Below, one piece after another: positions 29,801-37,317 of a stretch of DNA of 39,732 bases. Source of the DNA: Isotricha intestinalis. Its lineage: Eukaryota > Ciliophora > Litostomatea > Vestibuliferida > Isotrichidae. Both the position numbers and the translations under genes were made by a program. The notes under the pieces are model-generated. The model was not told the origin of the DNA. It saw only the letters and a list, made by a program, of their open reading frames with translations, and did no database searches. How positions within the stretch are numbered: the stretch's first letter is position 1; each line of letters starts with the position of its first letter. The DNA lies in NCBI GenBank assembly GCA_023807065.1, contig JAJJLU010003672.1, positions 1 through 39,732 of the forward strand, given 5' to 3'.

Positions 29801-30974
29801 AAAAAATACTTTAAATACTATTAATGAAATTGCTACTCTTGAAGAATATAGTGAAAATAATTATAGTTCAAATAATGAAGAAGAAATAAATAAAATATCA
29901 GAAAAAAGTGAAGAAGAAGATTCAATTTCAAAAAGTGAAAAATTAAATAAAAGTTATTCTGTAGAAAACAAAAGTATAAATAAAAATAAAATTGAAAAAA
30001 ATAAAACTAATAATTCTGAATTGACAATTAGACATAAAACTAAAACATTTGAAGAAATATTAGAAAAAACTCCTTTTAAACCAGAAGATATTAATGATGA
30101 AATTTATCCTAATGAAACTTTTGTTAATTCAAATAAAAATAATGAAAATGAAAAAGAAGAAAGTCAATTAAAGAAAAAATTATATGATTTTATTAATATA
30201 AATAATAATAATTTTAATAATGAAAATATTTCAATTTGTTCAACTGAAATTTCTTTTTCTTTAAATGGTGATTATGAAAATTTAAATGAATTAAGTGATT
30301 ATAAATATTCTAAAGATCAAAAATTAAGAAATAGAGTGAAAAATTTATTAAAAGAAGAATTAAATGAAAATATTTCTCAAAAATTATCTAAATCTTTTTC
30401 AAGTTCTAGTAATGAAAGTAATGAAGAAGAAAATGAAAATGATAATGAAAGTAATGTTGATTTAAAAAGTATTGGAAGTAGAAAATTTAGGAAATTAAAT
30501 ATTAAAAAAAATCATAAAAGACAAAGTGTTTCTTTTTTTAAAAGTTTTAATTTTAATAAGAAAAATAGTAATGTTTTAAGAAAAACAGGAACAACAAAAC
30601 AAGATGAAAGAAATTTACAAATTTTAAATTTTCAAAATCGAAGTCGAAAAAGTAATAATTTTATAGAAAATAGAAAAACAAGAAAAGAAATAGTTCATAA
30701 AAGTACAATTAAGAGTAAAAAAAATTTATTAAGAACAATAAGTAAAAATATAGAAAGAAATCAAATAAATTTAAATAATCCTGATTTATTTTATTCTGAA
30801 TATTTTCATAAAATTTTAGATAAAAAAAAATTACAACATGGAGAATATCCTTTAAATAAAGAAGAAGAAGAATTAATGAATAAATTAGAAAAGAAAAGTA
30901 CTTTTTCTAGAATCAATTCACTTACTAATAATTTTACTCTAAATTTTTCTCCAACTATAAGAGGACAAAATTGA
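26850..30974 (+). CDS. Giant CNBD potassium channel, paralogue 1 (1374 residues)
   Basis: About 385 disordered cytosolic residues precede the six-span core (TM1 from about 388). The filter reads TTVGYGD, with Gly602-Tyr603-Gly604-Asp605, hence K+ selective. A C-linker leads to a CNBD starting at KEGDLVEDIIFVKRG (Lys748 on) that is interrupted by some 75 basic residues before HFGD (848-851) and the cassette MFLNQRSPLNLRV. Instead of the canonical FGE...PR(A/T)A cassette it has FGD...SPLxLRV, a pattern I associate with ciliate channel families. The 480-residue acidic/basic tail is unique apart from INLNNPDLFYSEYFHKIL near the end, shared with paralogue 2. Ends with a double TGA. Confidence 0.92.
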   Translation: MYNLKSNRTSTNNEKRKASFLKMEIENKMLTNELKPEELNLIVQRQNEKKELSEAASLVKNFVNVLKEGMKNNYEDDNNNLPKISLKKLYTKRTSAGNMFYNFNPKKTMGDYKRKSFDISINFENNNNNRLSLNEYKKKLLKKITVRNYNKNRLSLNSNESSKIYEKKDKRQHRHSYNGNEFFNNLKPEINDSESLSEDDENVSNNIIHSPKLKSALKSCEIIKKKVGFNENNKINYINNRSSIGSNNSNEYNNLKYMQSLGNYKTNFLNEEFRLSFENDKMFSNRSVINSNTILKLSDLKKEIKNSLIGEDIKNSKLNEGKNYLFDDIIKQKNIKSESEEEVDITFKEQRYRNLQRKGFVYDSFDDEENIIDDENNFFFINPESSFITFFDFFIAIISIYYLIYIPYFLGSNKIFCKSQNNYLEFFFEIFYLLDLILPFFIAYYNFDEILKTHFKDRCINYLTGWFFLDFIEAIPFKGIFILFDKKCKKENFLINPYQSEYHYLLLCFRILKIFKVLSKNKFLDYISKILNNIEYFSNYLTLYSSITIFFLAIHIVSNIFIFIGNNEFPGWISEFGYSNYTYLNIYLVSIYYTITTLTTVGYGDLHCVTKSEKIFGMLMEVVGIFAYSWALTSVSNYVKVLNEKTEEYEKKKKVLEEIKITYPQLSDDLYDRISRFIKYKHDKEQLDKNIIIECLPVNLSNLLVYEMYKPIINNFIFFKSFDNVDFIVKVILNFKPIIAMKNDILIKEGDLVEDIIFVKRGKLSLELPLNKNPKLKTKTIKTQSLKNSPSMLIRNQTSTDPFKRRRSSIFNDVQTFSQVKTLINNNLKKEEENIQTFKILEIRKNEHFGDILMFLNQRSPLNLRVKSKKVELFFLNKTDAIDISTSYPSIWKKINMKSLFNYEQIKRLMNKIIKIFNSSYGLNNYNPFSELENKNTINSTLNPFELIDEEDELQSIPTLSDNYFDNDNEQLKLSETIKRIKSKKNTLNTINEIATLEEYSENNYSSNNEEEINKISEKSEEEDSISKSEKLNKSYSVENKSINKNKIEKNKTNNSELTIRHKTKTFEEILEKTPFKPEDINDEIYPNETFVNSNKNNENEKEESQLKKKLYDFININNNNFNNENISICSTEISFSLNGDYENLNELSDYKYSKDQKLRNRVKNLLKEELNENISQKLSKSFSSSSNESNEEENENDNESNVDLKSIGSRKFRKLNIKKNHKRQSVSFFKSFNFNKKNSNVLRKTGTTKQDERNLQILNFQNRSRKSNNFIENRKTRKEIVHKSTIKSKKNLLRTISKNIERNQINLNNPDLFYSEYFHKILDKKKLQHGEYPLNKEEEELMNKLEKKSTFSRINSLTNNFTLNFSPTIRGQN

Positions 30975-31563
30975 TGATTTATTATTTTTTTTTATATTCT
31001 TTTTGAGAGATTTTAGAAAATCAAAGAAAATTTCATTTTATTTCAAAGGGGAATTATAAATCAAAACAATATAGTGTTTTTGGACACCTTTAATTGATGT
31101 TTATTTTAATTATATTAAAAATTAGATTATTTTAAAAAAAAGGTTTAATGATTAATTTATTAGATCATTGATAATATTATAATTAATAAACCTGTCCATT
31201 GGATAAAAATTATGTTTTTATTTATAGATTAAAACTAAAAATTATATATAAATATTGAGGTTGAATAAAATATATTAATTAAGATAATTATAAATTAATT
31301 AAAAAACAAATGATCATATTTTTTACTTAAAATTATTTGAAATTTAATCTTAAAAAAATACATATAAACTTAAGATATGTAATTAATTAAAATAAAAAAA
31401 TCTTATCAAAAATATTAATCAAAAAGAATGTAAAGAATAAGTAAATTTAAAATATAAAATCTTTAAATAATTTATTTTTAATTTTAAATATAACTAAAAT
31501 ATTTATGATAAAAAATTAAAATACTAAAAAAAGAAAAAGAAAAAAAAAATAATTTATAAAAAA
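30975..31563. other. 589-base intergenic stretch with one imperfect hairpin
   Basis: The longest non-coding gap between complete genes, separating channel paralogue 1 from the SNARE gene. After the double TGA a coding-like segment in the same frame (31015-31090) appears but is broken by a third TGA and TAA. An inverted repeat lies at 31141-31193. The remaining sequence is A/T-rich without recognised genes. Confidence 0.45.
31141..31193. repeat. Imperfect inverted repeat (AGGTTTA...TAAACCT)
   Basis: Arms 31141-31154 and 31180-31193 pair over 14 positions with one mismatch and one G-T pair, around a 25-base loop. In such AT-rich DNA weak palindromes are common, but the three G-C bearing pairs at the base make this one stand out. 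It could be a small RNA hairpin, a terminator or a relic of a deleted element. Confidence 0.5.
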
Positions 31564-31919
31564 ATGGATGATTTTAACTATGAAAAAGAAATGGAAAACT
31601 CAATGAAAGGAGGTAAAAAAATATATAAAAAATATAGAAAATGATGCAATGATTGATCAAGTATATTCAAATGTAAGAAGTATAAAAAATCATGCTTTAA
31701 GTAAATAAAAAAAATAATTTTTTAGGTATGAATGAAAAAATTAGATTAAGTCATAATCAAACTGATGAAATGGATAAAAAATATAATCAATCTAATTCTT
31801 TAATGGAAAAAACAATGAAACAATTATCACAAGTTCTTTCTTCAAATTCTAATTATTGGTGCTATTTAATTATTTTTATTTTTATAATTTTCTTCTTTTT
31901 ATATAGAATTGGACATTAA
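31564..31919 (+). CDS. Bet1/Sft1-like Qc-type SNARE, three exons
   Basis: Exons 31564-31612, 31638-31700 and 31726-31919, separated by two 25-nt introns (GTAA...TAG), encode 101 residues. After a short hydrophilic start comes one SNARE helix (ENDAMIDQVYSNVRSIKNHA then NEKIRLSHNQTDEMD and LMEKTMKQLSQVL), followed by a single C-terminal membrane anchor beginning WCYLIIFIFII. The MEKTM and Cys-Tyr-Leu positions mirror Bet1 (GKTM...CYM). It should act in ER-Golgi or intra-Golgi fusion. By my ungapped alignment on the EMD motif, the zero-layer glutamine position holds Ser (LSHN). The gene lies between the two channel paralogues on the same strand. Confidence 0.88.
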
Positions 31920-32002
31920 ATTTATATATTAAAGTTAATTTATATTTTTTTGAATGGAAATTTATAAATTTTTTTTAATTTTTCTAAAAAAAGAAAGTAA
32001 AA

Positions 32003-35000
32003 ATGAAAAATAATGAAGAAAGAAAAAGTGTAATAAGAATAATTGGAATAGAAGGGGAAAATCAAAATGAAAATGCAATAAAAAATTCAGAAAATAAAAT
32101 AAATACTTCTTCAATAATAAATGCAGGAGAATCTTTTAGAAAAAATTTAGAAACTCAAAATGAAAATGTTATGATGTCTTTTGTAGATTTAAATGTAAAA
32201 AATTTATTAGGAAATTATTTAATTGATTATAAAAATGATAATTCAAGTGATGAAGAATTGAAAAATAAAATTGAGACAGTTCAAAATACTATCATTGCTT
32301 CTGAAGGAAATTTTATTAATCTTAAAAATGAAAATGAAGAAAATGTTATTGAAAATAATAAAATTAAAAATCAAAGAAATAGTGTTATTAATTTTGCCAA
32401 AAGAAAAAATCAAAATAAAAATCAAAAAAGTTATTCATTAATAAAAGAAAATATGAATATGACAAATATTTCAAATTTACATAAAGATAATAATAGATTA
32501 TCTGTTGATTATTATGGAAATGGAATAAAAAGTATGATTAATAATTTAAAATCTTTAAATGAAAATCCTATTCAAAAAAAAAAATCTAATAAATTAAGTA
32601 TATTAAGTTTAAATAAAAATGAATTAAAAACAGAAATAAAAAGAAATAAATCAATTAATGCAGGACAAAGTAGTAAAAAAGAGTTAATTGATTCTCCAAT
32701 AAATAATAATCATCTTAATAATAATATTAATAATATTCATAATATTCGTCCTAATAATATTATTCATAATAATAATGAAAACAGAAGAAGAACAATAAAT
32801 TATACTGAATCTAGAAATTTAAAATCTTTTCAAAAAAATATTAGTCCAATGATTCCTGATGATGAAAATAAAGATTTAACAGATATAAGAAATATTTTTA
32901 AAATGGATGAAAAGAAATTAAAAGAATTAAGTAGTATTGTTGTTCAAATTAAACAAACTTTATTGTTTAAACCTGATAATAATCAAAAAATGGATAATAA
33001 TAATATTCTTGGTTTACCTTCTTCAATGGATGAAAAAAACAATCAGAAAGAAATAAAAGAAAAAATGTTTGAAGAAGGGATTAATGATAATTATTTAAGT
33101 GAAAAAGAAATTTTTGAAGAAAAAAAAAATCAAATTACTCAAAAAGAAATTCAATATAGACATTTATTAAAAATGAGTTTAGTATATGATTCTCTAACTG
33201 ATGAAGAAGATGGAGTTAAACATGAAAAAACTTATAATGATGAGCAAGGAATTTTTATTAGACCTGATTCTATTTTTAAAATTTATTATGATGGTTTTTC
33301 TTTATTATTTGTTCTTTTTTCTATGTTTTTTATTCCTTTAATTTTAGCTTTTCCAGAATATAATGAAAATAAAGTTAAATTAATTTTATTATTCATTTTT
33401 GATGTTATTATTGATTGTTTTTATTTTTCAGATATCATCATCACTTGCTTAACTGCTGTTTATTATATTATTGAAGAACAATTAATCACTGAATTTTCTG
33501 TTATTTTAAAAAAATATATTCAAGGTTTTTTTTTTCTTGATTTAATCACAGCTATTCCTTTTAATTCTATTTTAGATTTCTATGATTTTAAAAATGTTGG
33601 AAAGTATATTAATTTTCCTAGTTATTTTCGAGGAATATATTTACTTAGATTAATTCGATTATTAAAATCTTTTAAAGTTTTTTTAAATAATTCTTTTATT
33701 GAAAATATGATAAATTACTTAAATATGAAAGTAGGAAGTTTAGATGTTGATAAATATTATAGATTATTTTTAAGTTTATTTTCTACAATATATTCTTTTC
33801 ATTTATTTGGTTGTATATTTATATTTATTGGAAAAAATAATTATCCTAATTGGATAACTTACCAAGGAATTGATATTCAAGATAATAAAGATATTTATAT
33901 AGCTTCTATTTATTTTGTTTGTGCTACAATATTTTCTGTTGGTTATGGTGATGTTGTTTCTAAAAATCATCCAGAAAGATTTTTCAATGTGATTATGTTA
34001 ACAATTGGTATGTTAATTTATTCTTGGATGGTTTCTGCTTTATCAAATAGTTTTATTGATAATTCTGATAGTGCTATTGAATATAAAAAAAATTTAGAAG
34101 TTTTAATTGATATTAAAGGAACTTATGATAATTTACCTGATAATTTATATAAGAAAATTAGAAGATATTTAATTTATAAAAGAAATAATGATACTATTAA
34201 TTATAATACTATATATGATAATTTGCCTATAATGCTTAGAAATCAATTAATTTTAGAAATGTATAAACCTATTATTGAAACTTTTGTTTTTTTTAAAAAT
34301 TTTGATAATCCAGATTTTATTTTAAAAGTAATATTACGTTTAAAACCTTTTAATGGAATTAGAGGTGAAAGATTAGTAAATGATGGTGATTTCATAGAAG
34401 AAATAATATTTGTAAAAAGAGGAACTTTAGTTGTTGAATTTCCTATTCCAATAGTATTAAAACAATATAAAGGAAGAAGAAAAAGTCTTTTAATGTCAGG
34501 TTCAAAGAAATCAAATGCACATATACTTAATTCAATAATGCAAAATGGAAATTTAGAAAGAAGAAGAATGTCAAGTGTAAATAATTTAAATACGTATACT
34601 ATTAATAATAATTTGGGGAAAAGAGTTTCATCATATATTCCAAATGATTTAGAAAGTAGAATATTAAATAGAAGAAAAAGTCTTTTACCTCAAAATTTAA
34701 ATAAGCTTCAAACATATGTTAAATTATTAGAAATTGGAAAAAGTGAACATTTTGGTGATATTATTATGTTTTTAAATCAGAGAAGTCCTTTAAGTCTAAG
34801 AGTAAAAAGTAGAAAAGCAGAATTATTATTTTTAATGAAAACTGATGCTATTGAAATTTCAGTTGGATTTCCAAAAATTTGGAGACAAATATTAAAGAAT
34901 TCTCTTTTTAATATGCAACAAATTGATAATTTAATTAATAAATATTTAAAATTATTTTTTATAAATCAGCAAAAACCAAAAAAAGGAATAATTGATTTAT

Positions 35001-35770
35001 TTAGTCAAAAAGCATCTTTTATGGAAGAAAGTAATAATGGAAATATAGAAGTAAAAAATAATGTGAATATAAAAAAGAAAAGTTCTTACTTTGGAAATCT
35101 TAATAATCAAAAAACAATTATGTCAATGTCTTCAATTGCTTCAATTGAAGAAAAAAGTGAAAATTCAAATGAAAGTTCAAATTTTAATAATGATAGTTCA
35201 AGAACAAAAAATTTAGAAGAATTTAATAGTGATGAGTCCAAAAAAAATAATTCTATTGATTCTGTCAAAAATGTTTTAATTGATTCTGTTGGTTCTAATA
35301 ATTCTCATTTTATTAGTGAAGAATTTAAAAATAATGAAAATGAATTAAAAAATGATTTTTTATTCAAAAGAGGAATTAAAAGTAATTTTATGGGTTTTAA
35401 AGGGAAAAATAAATTTAAAGATTTAGAAGTTTGTAAAAATAATTCTTTTAGTATCAGAGATATTATAATTAAAAATACTACTTATAATTCTTTGAGTAAT
35501 AATAATTCAGGGAAAAAAAAAGATGTAAAAAATTTTAAAAAAATTTCTCAAAGTACAATAAGTTCAAGAGGTGTTTATAAAAGTTTTTCTACTCATAGTT
35601 TAAAAAAGAAAAAAAAATCTAAGTTAAAAACTATTAAAGATAATATGAAAGAAAATGAAATTAATTTAAATAATCCTCAAAAATTTTATACTAATATTTT
35701 TTCTAAAATGATGATTAAAGACCAAAAAGATAGTTTGTTAAAAAAAATTAGTAATGATAGTGATTATTAA
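32003..35770 (+). CDS. Giant CNBD potassium channel, paralogue 2 (1255 residues)
   Basis: Same layout as the channel at 26850. About 425 disordered residues come first, then the YDSLTDEEDG motif (paralogue 1 has YDSFDDEEN) just before TM1 (about 432). The filter FSVGYGD has Gly647-Tyr648-Gly649-Asp650, with Phe-Ser replacing Thr-Thr. A C-linker and a CNBD (DGDFIEEIIFVKRG from Asp794) follow, with a roughly 90-residue basic insertion before HFGD (916-919) and MFLNQRSPLSLRV. The basic C-terminal tail ends with INLNNPQKFYTNIFSKMM, the counterpart of paralogue 1. The paralogues look like an old tandem duplication: the core is similar but the tails have diverged. Nucleotide gating is inferred from the domain only. 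Confidence 0.92.
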   Translation: MKNNEERKSVIRIIGIEGENQNENAIKNSENKINTSSIINAGESFRKNLETQNENVMMSFVDLNVKNLLGNYLIDYKNDNSSDEELKNKIETVQNTIIASEGNFINLKNENEENVIENNKIKNQRNSVINFAKRKNQNKNQKSYSLIKENMNMTNISNLHKDNNRLSVDYYGNGIKSMINNLKSLNENPIQKKKSNKLSILSLNKNELKTEIKRNKSINAGQSSKKELIDSPINNNHLNNNINNIHNIRPNNIIHNNNENRRRTINYTESRNLKSFQKNISPMIPDDENKDLTDIRNIFKMDEKKLKELSSIVVQIKQTLLFKPDNNQKMDNNNILGLPSSMDEKNNQKEIKEKMFEEGINDNYLSEKEIFEEKKNQITQKEIQYRHLLKMSLVYDSLTDEEDGVKHEKTYNDEQGIFIRPDSIFKIYYDGFSLLFVLFSMFFIPLILAFPEYNENKVKLILLFIFDVIIDCFYFSDIIITCLTAVYYIIEEQLITEFSVILKKYIQGFFFLDLITAIPFNSILDFYDFKNVGKYINFPSYFRGIYLLRLIRLLKSFKVFLNNSFIENMINYLNMKVGSLDVDKYYRLFLSLFSTIYSFHLFGCIFIFIGKNNYPNWITYQGIDIQDNKDIYIASIYFVCATIFSVGYGDVVSKNHPERFFNVIMLTIGMLIYSWMVSALSNSFIDNSDSAIEYKKNLEVLIDIKGTYDNLPDNLYKKIRRYLIYKRNNDTINYNTIYDNLPIMLRNQLILEMYKPIIETFVFFKNFDNPDFILKVILRLKPFNGIRGERLVNDGDFIEEIIFVKRGTLVVEFPIPIVLKQYKGRRKSLLMSGSKKSNAHILNSIMQNGNLERRRMSSVNNLNTYTINNNLGKRVSSYIPNDLESRILNRRKSLLPQNLNKLQTYVKLLEIGKSEHFGDIIMFLNQRSPLSLRVKSRKAELLFLMKTDAIEISVGFPKIWRQILKNSLFNMQQIDNLINKYLKLFFINQQKPKKGIIDLFSQKASFMEESNNGNIEVKNNVNIKKKSSYFGNLNNQKTIMSMSSIASIEEKSENSNESSNFNNDSSRTKNLEEFNSDESKKNNSIDSVKNVLIDSVGSNNSHFISEEFKNNENELKNDFLFKRGIKSNFMGFKGKNKFKDLEVCKNNSFSIRDIIIKNTTYNSLSNNNSGKKKDVKNFKKISQSTISSRGVYKSFSTHSLKKKKKSKLKTIKDNMKENEINLNNPQKFYTNIFSKMMIKDQKDSLLKKISNDSDY

Positions 35771-35948
35771 ATTTTTAATTTTGTATATTTTTTATAAATA
35801 TTATGAATTAAAATCCAAAAAAAATTAAATATTTTTTATACTAGAAATTTAGTGATTTTATTATATATTCATAATTATAAAATGAAAAAACAAATTTGAA
35901 ATTTTAATTTATAATAATTAATTAATCTTTTATTCAATTTTATTGTTT

Positions 35949-37256
35949 TTAACTTTTTTTATCAATTTCTCCTAAATAAGAAAAAAAAACAATATTATCA
36001 TTTAATTTATCATAGATTTTAATTTCATAATAATAAATATCTCCATTTAAAAAAGCTTTATATTTTTTATTAGTGAAAATTTCATTTAAATTTTCTTTTT
36101 TATCTAAATCATTTAAATCAATTTCAAACGAAAAATTTTCTCCACTTAAAAATTTTTTTCCTTTTTCAGAATCAATTTCAAATTTAAATGTTTTATAAGG
36201 ATAAATATATTGCATTTCATAAATTGTAAAAGATAATTCTAATTTAAATTCATCATAAACAACAAATTTTTTTTCTTTATAATAATAATTTAAAATTTCT
36301 TTACTCTTATTTTTTATATCATCAAAAGAAAGTTGTTGATCACTTTTTAAATTTTCAATTGAAGTAAATTCAACATAATCATATGTATTATTTCTTTCTA
36401 TAGAAATATAAAAATTATCTTTTAAACTAATTGATGTTGGATTTCCACATAATACATTAATAGTAAATTTATATTTTTTTTGAGACAAAGGAAGAATTGT
36501 TCTATTAGTAAATTCATAATAAAAAGTTTCTCTTCCTTTTAATAAATCATATTTATTATTATTTGCAGTTAAATTTTGAATTTTACAATATAAAGGTTTA
36601 ATAATTTTATTATCAAGACAATTATAATAATTTATAGGGCAAAAACAAATTTTAATTATATTAATATAAAATTCACATTTTTGACTTGTTATATTTTTTA
36701 ATTTTTCATAAGTATCTTTATCTACTCTTGTATTATTACAATAAAATATATATGATTTTGCTTTAATATCTGGTTTTGAAGGACAAATTATACTATCATA
36801 TAAATTTGTATTATTATCATGTTCATCTTCAAGTTTTCTAAAAGAATTTTCATTTAAAGAATCTTCAAAATTTAAATTATTAAAATCATTTATTTTTTCT
36901 TCTTCTATATTATTTTCTTCTATTAAATTTCTAAAATCTTCAATTTGAATATCATCTTTATGCTTATATGAATAATATATTTTATATGCTGTGTTACATA
37001 TATGTGTAAATCCATCTATATATTTTTTATATATTGATGTCGAAGAATATAATTTATTATATAAGGAATCTAAAATAAAAGTGAAAGATGATGGATATTT
37101 ATTTATTAACATTTCTTTTTCATAATTTTCCATTTTTTTCACTTTTTTTTTCTCTTTTTTGAAACAATTATCATTTGTATCAATACAAAGATTATTTATT
37201 TTGTTTTCAATATTTATGAAAAGAATTAAGAATATAAAAGCAAAAACGGCTTTCAT
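35949..37256 (-). CDS. Secreted or vacuolar protein of unknown function
   Basis: The 435-residue protein starts with a clear signal peptide ([19 protein letters not shown]). No later membrane span is visible, so it is soluble in the secretory route or outside the cell. About 11 Cys cluster in the N-terminal and middle part (KICFCPINYYNC, SQKCEF). There are several N-glycosylation sequons (NNT, NIT, NLT, NRT), and the C-terminal half alternates beta-type segments (YKFTINVLCGN, FKLELSFTIYEM). No protease, lysozyme or known adhesin motif was recognised. It is head-to-head with the phosphatase gene with only 61 bases between starts. Confidence 0.75.
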   Translation of the reverse strand: MKAVFAFIFLILFINIENKINNLCIDTNDNCFKKEKKKVKKMENYEKEMLINKYPSSFTFILDSLYNKLYSSTSIYKKYIDGFTHICNTAYKIYYSYKHKDDIQIEDFRNLIEENNIEEEKINDFNNLNFEDSLNENSFRKLEDEHDNNTNLYDSIICPSKPDIKAKSYIFYCNNTRVDKDTYEKLKNITSQKCEFYINIIKICFCPINYYNCLDNKIIKPLYCKIQNLTANNNKYDLLKGRETFYYEFTNRTILPLSQKKYKFTINVLCGNPTSISLKDNFYISIERNNTYDYVEFTSIENLKSDQQLSFDDIKNKSKEILNYYYKEKKFVVYDEFKLELSFTIYEMQYIYPYKTFKFEIDSEKGKKFLSGENFSFEIDLNDLDKKENLNEIFTNKKYKAFLNGDIYYYEIKIYDKLNDNIVFFSYLGEIDKKS

Positions 37257-37317
37257 TAAATAGAATAAAAATAAATACTAAAAACTATTATTTTATTATT
37301 GGAATAAAATATTAAAA
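37257..37317. promoter_or_regulatory. 61-base bidirectional start region
   Basis: Start codons of the secreted-protein gene (minus strand) and the phosphatase-like gene (plus strand) are only 61 bases apart, so both transcripts must start within or near this A/T-only interval, or one promoter must overlap the other gene. No motif is identified. Confidence 0.45.

Noticed and set aside
36800..36850. RKLED as an export (PEXEL-like) motif in the secreted protein
   Set aside because: The RxLxE/D pattern is short and occurs by chance; such export belongs to Plasmodium relatives and nothing else here supports it.
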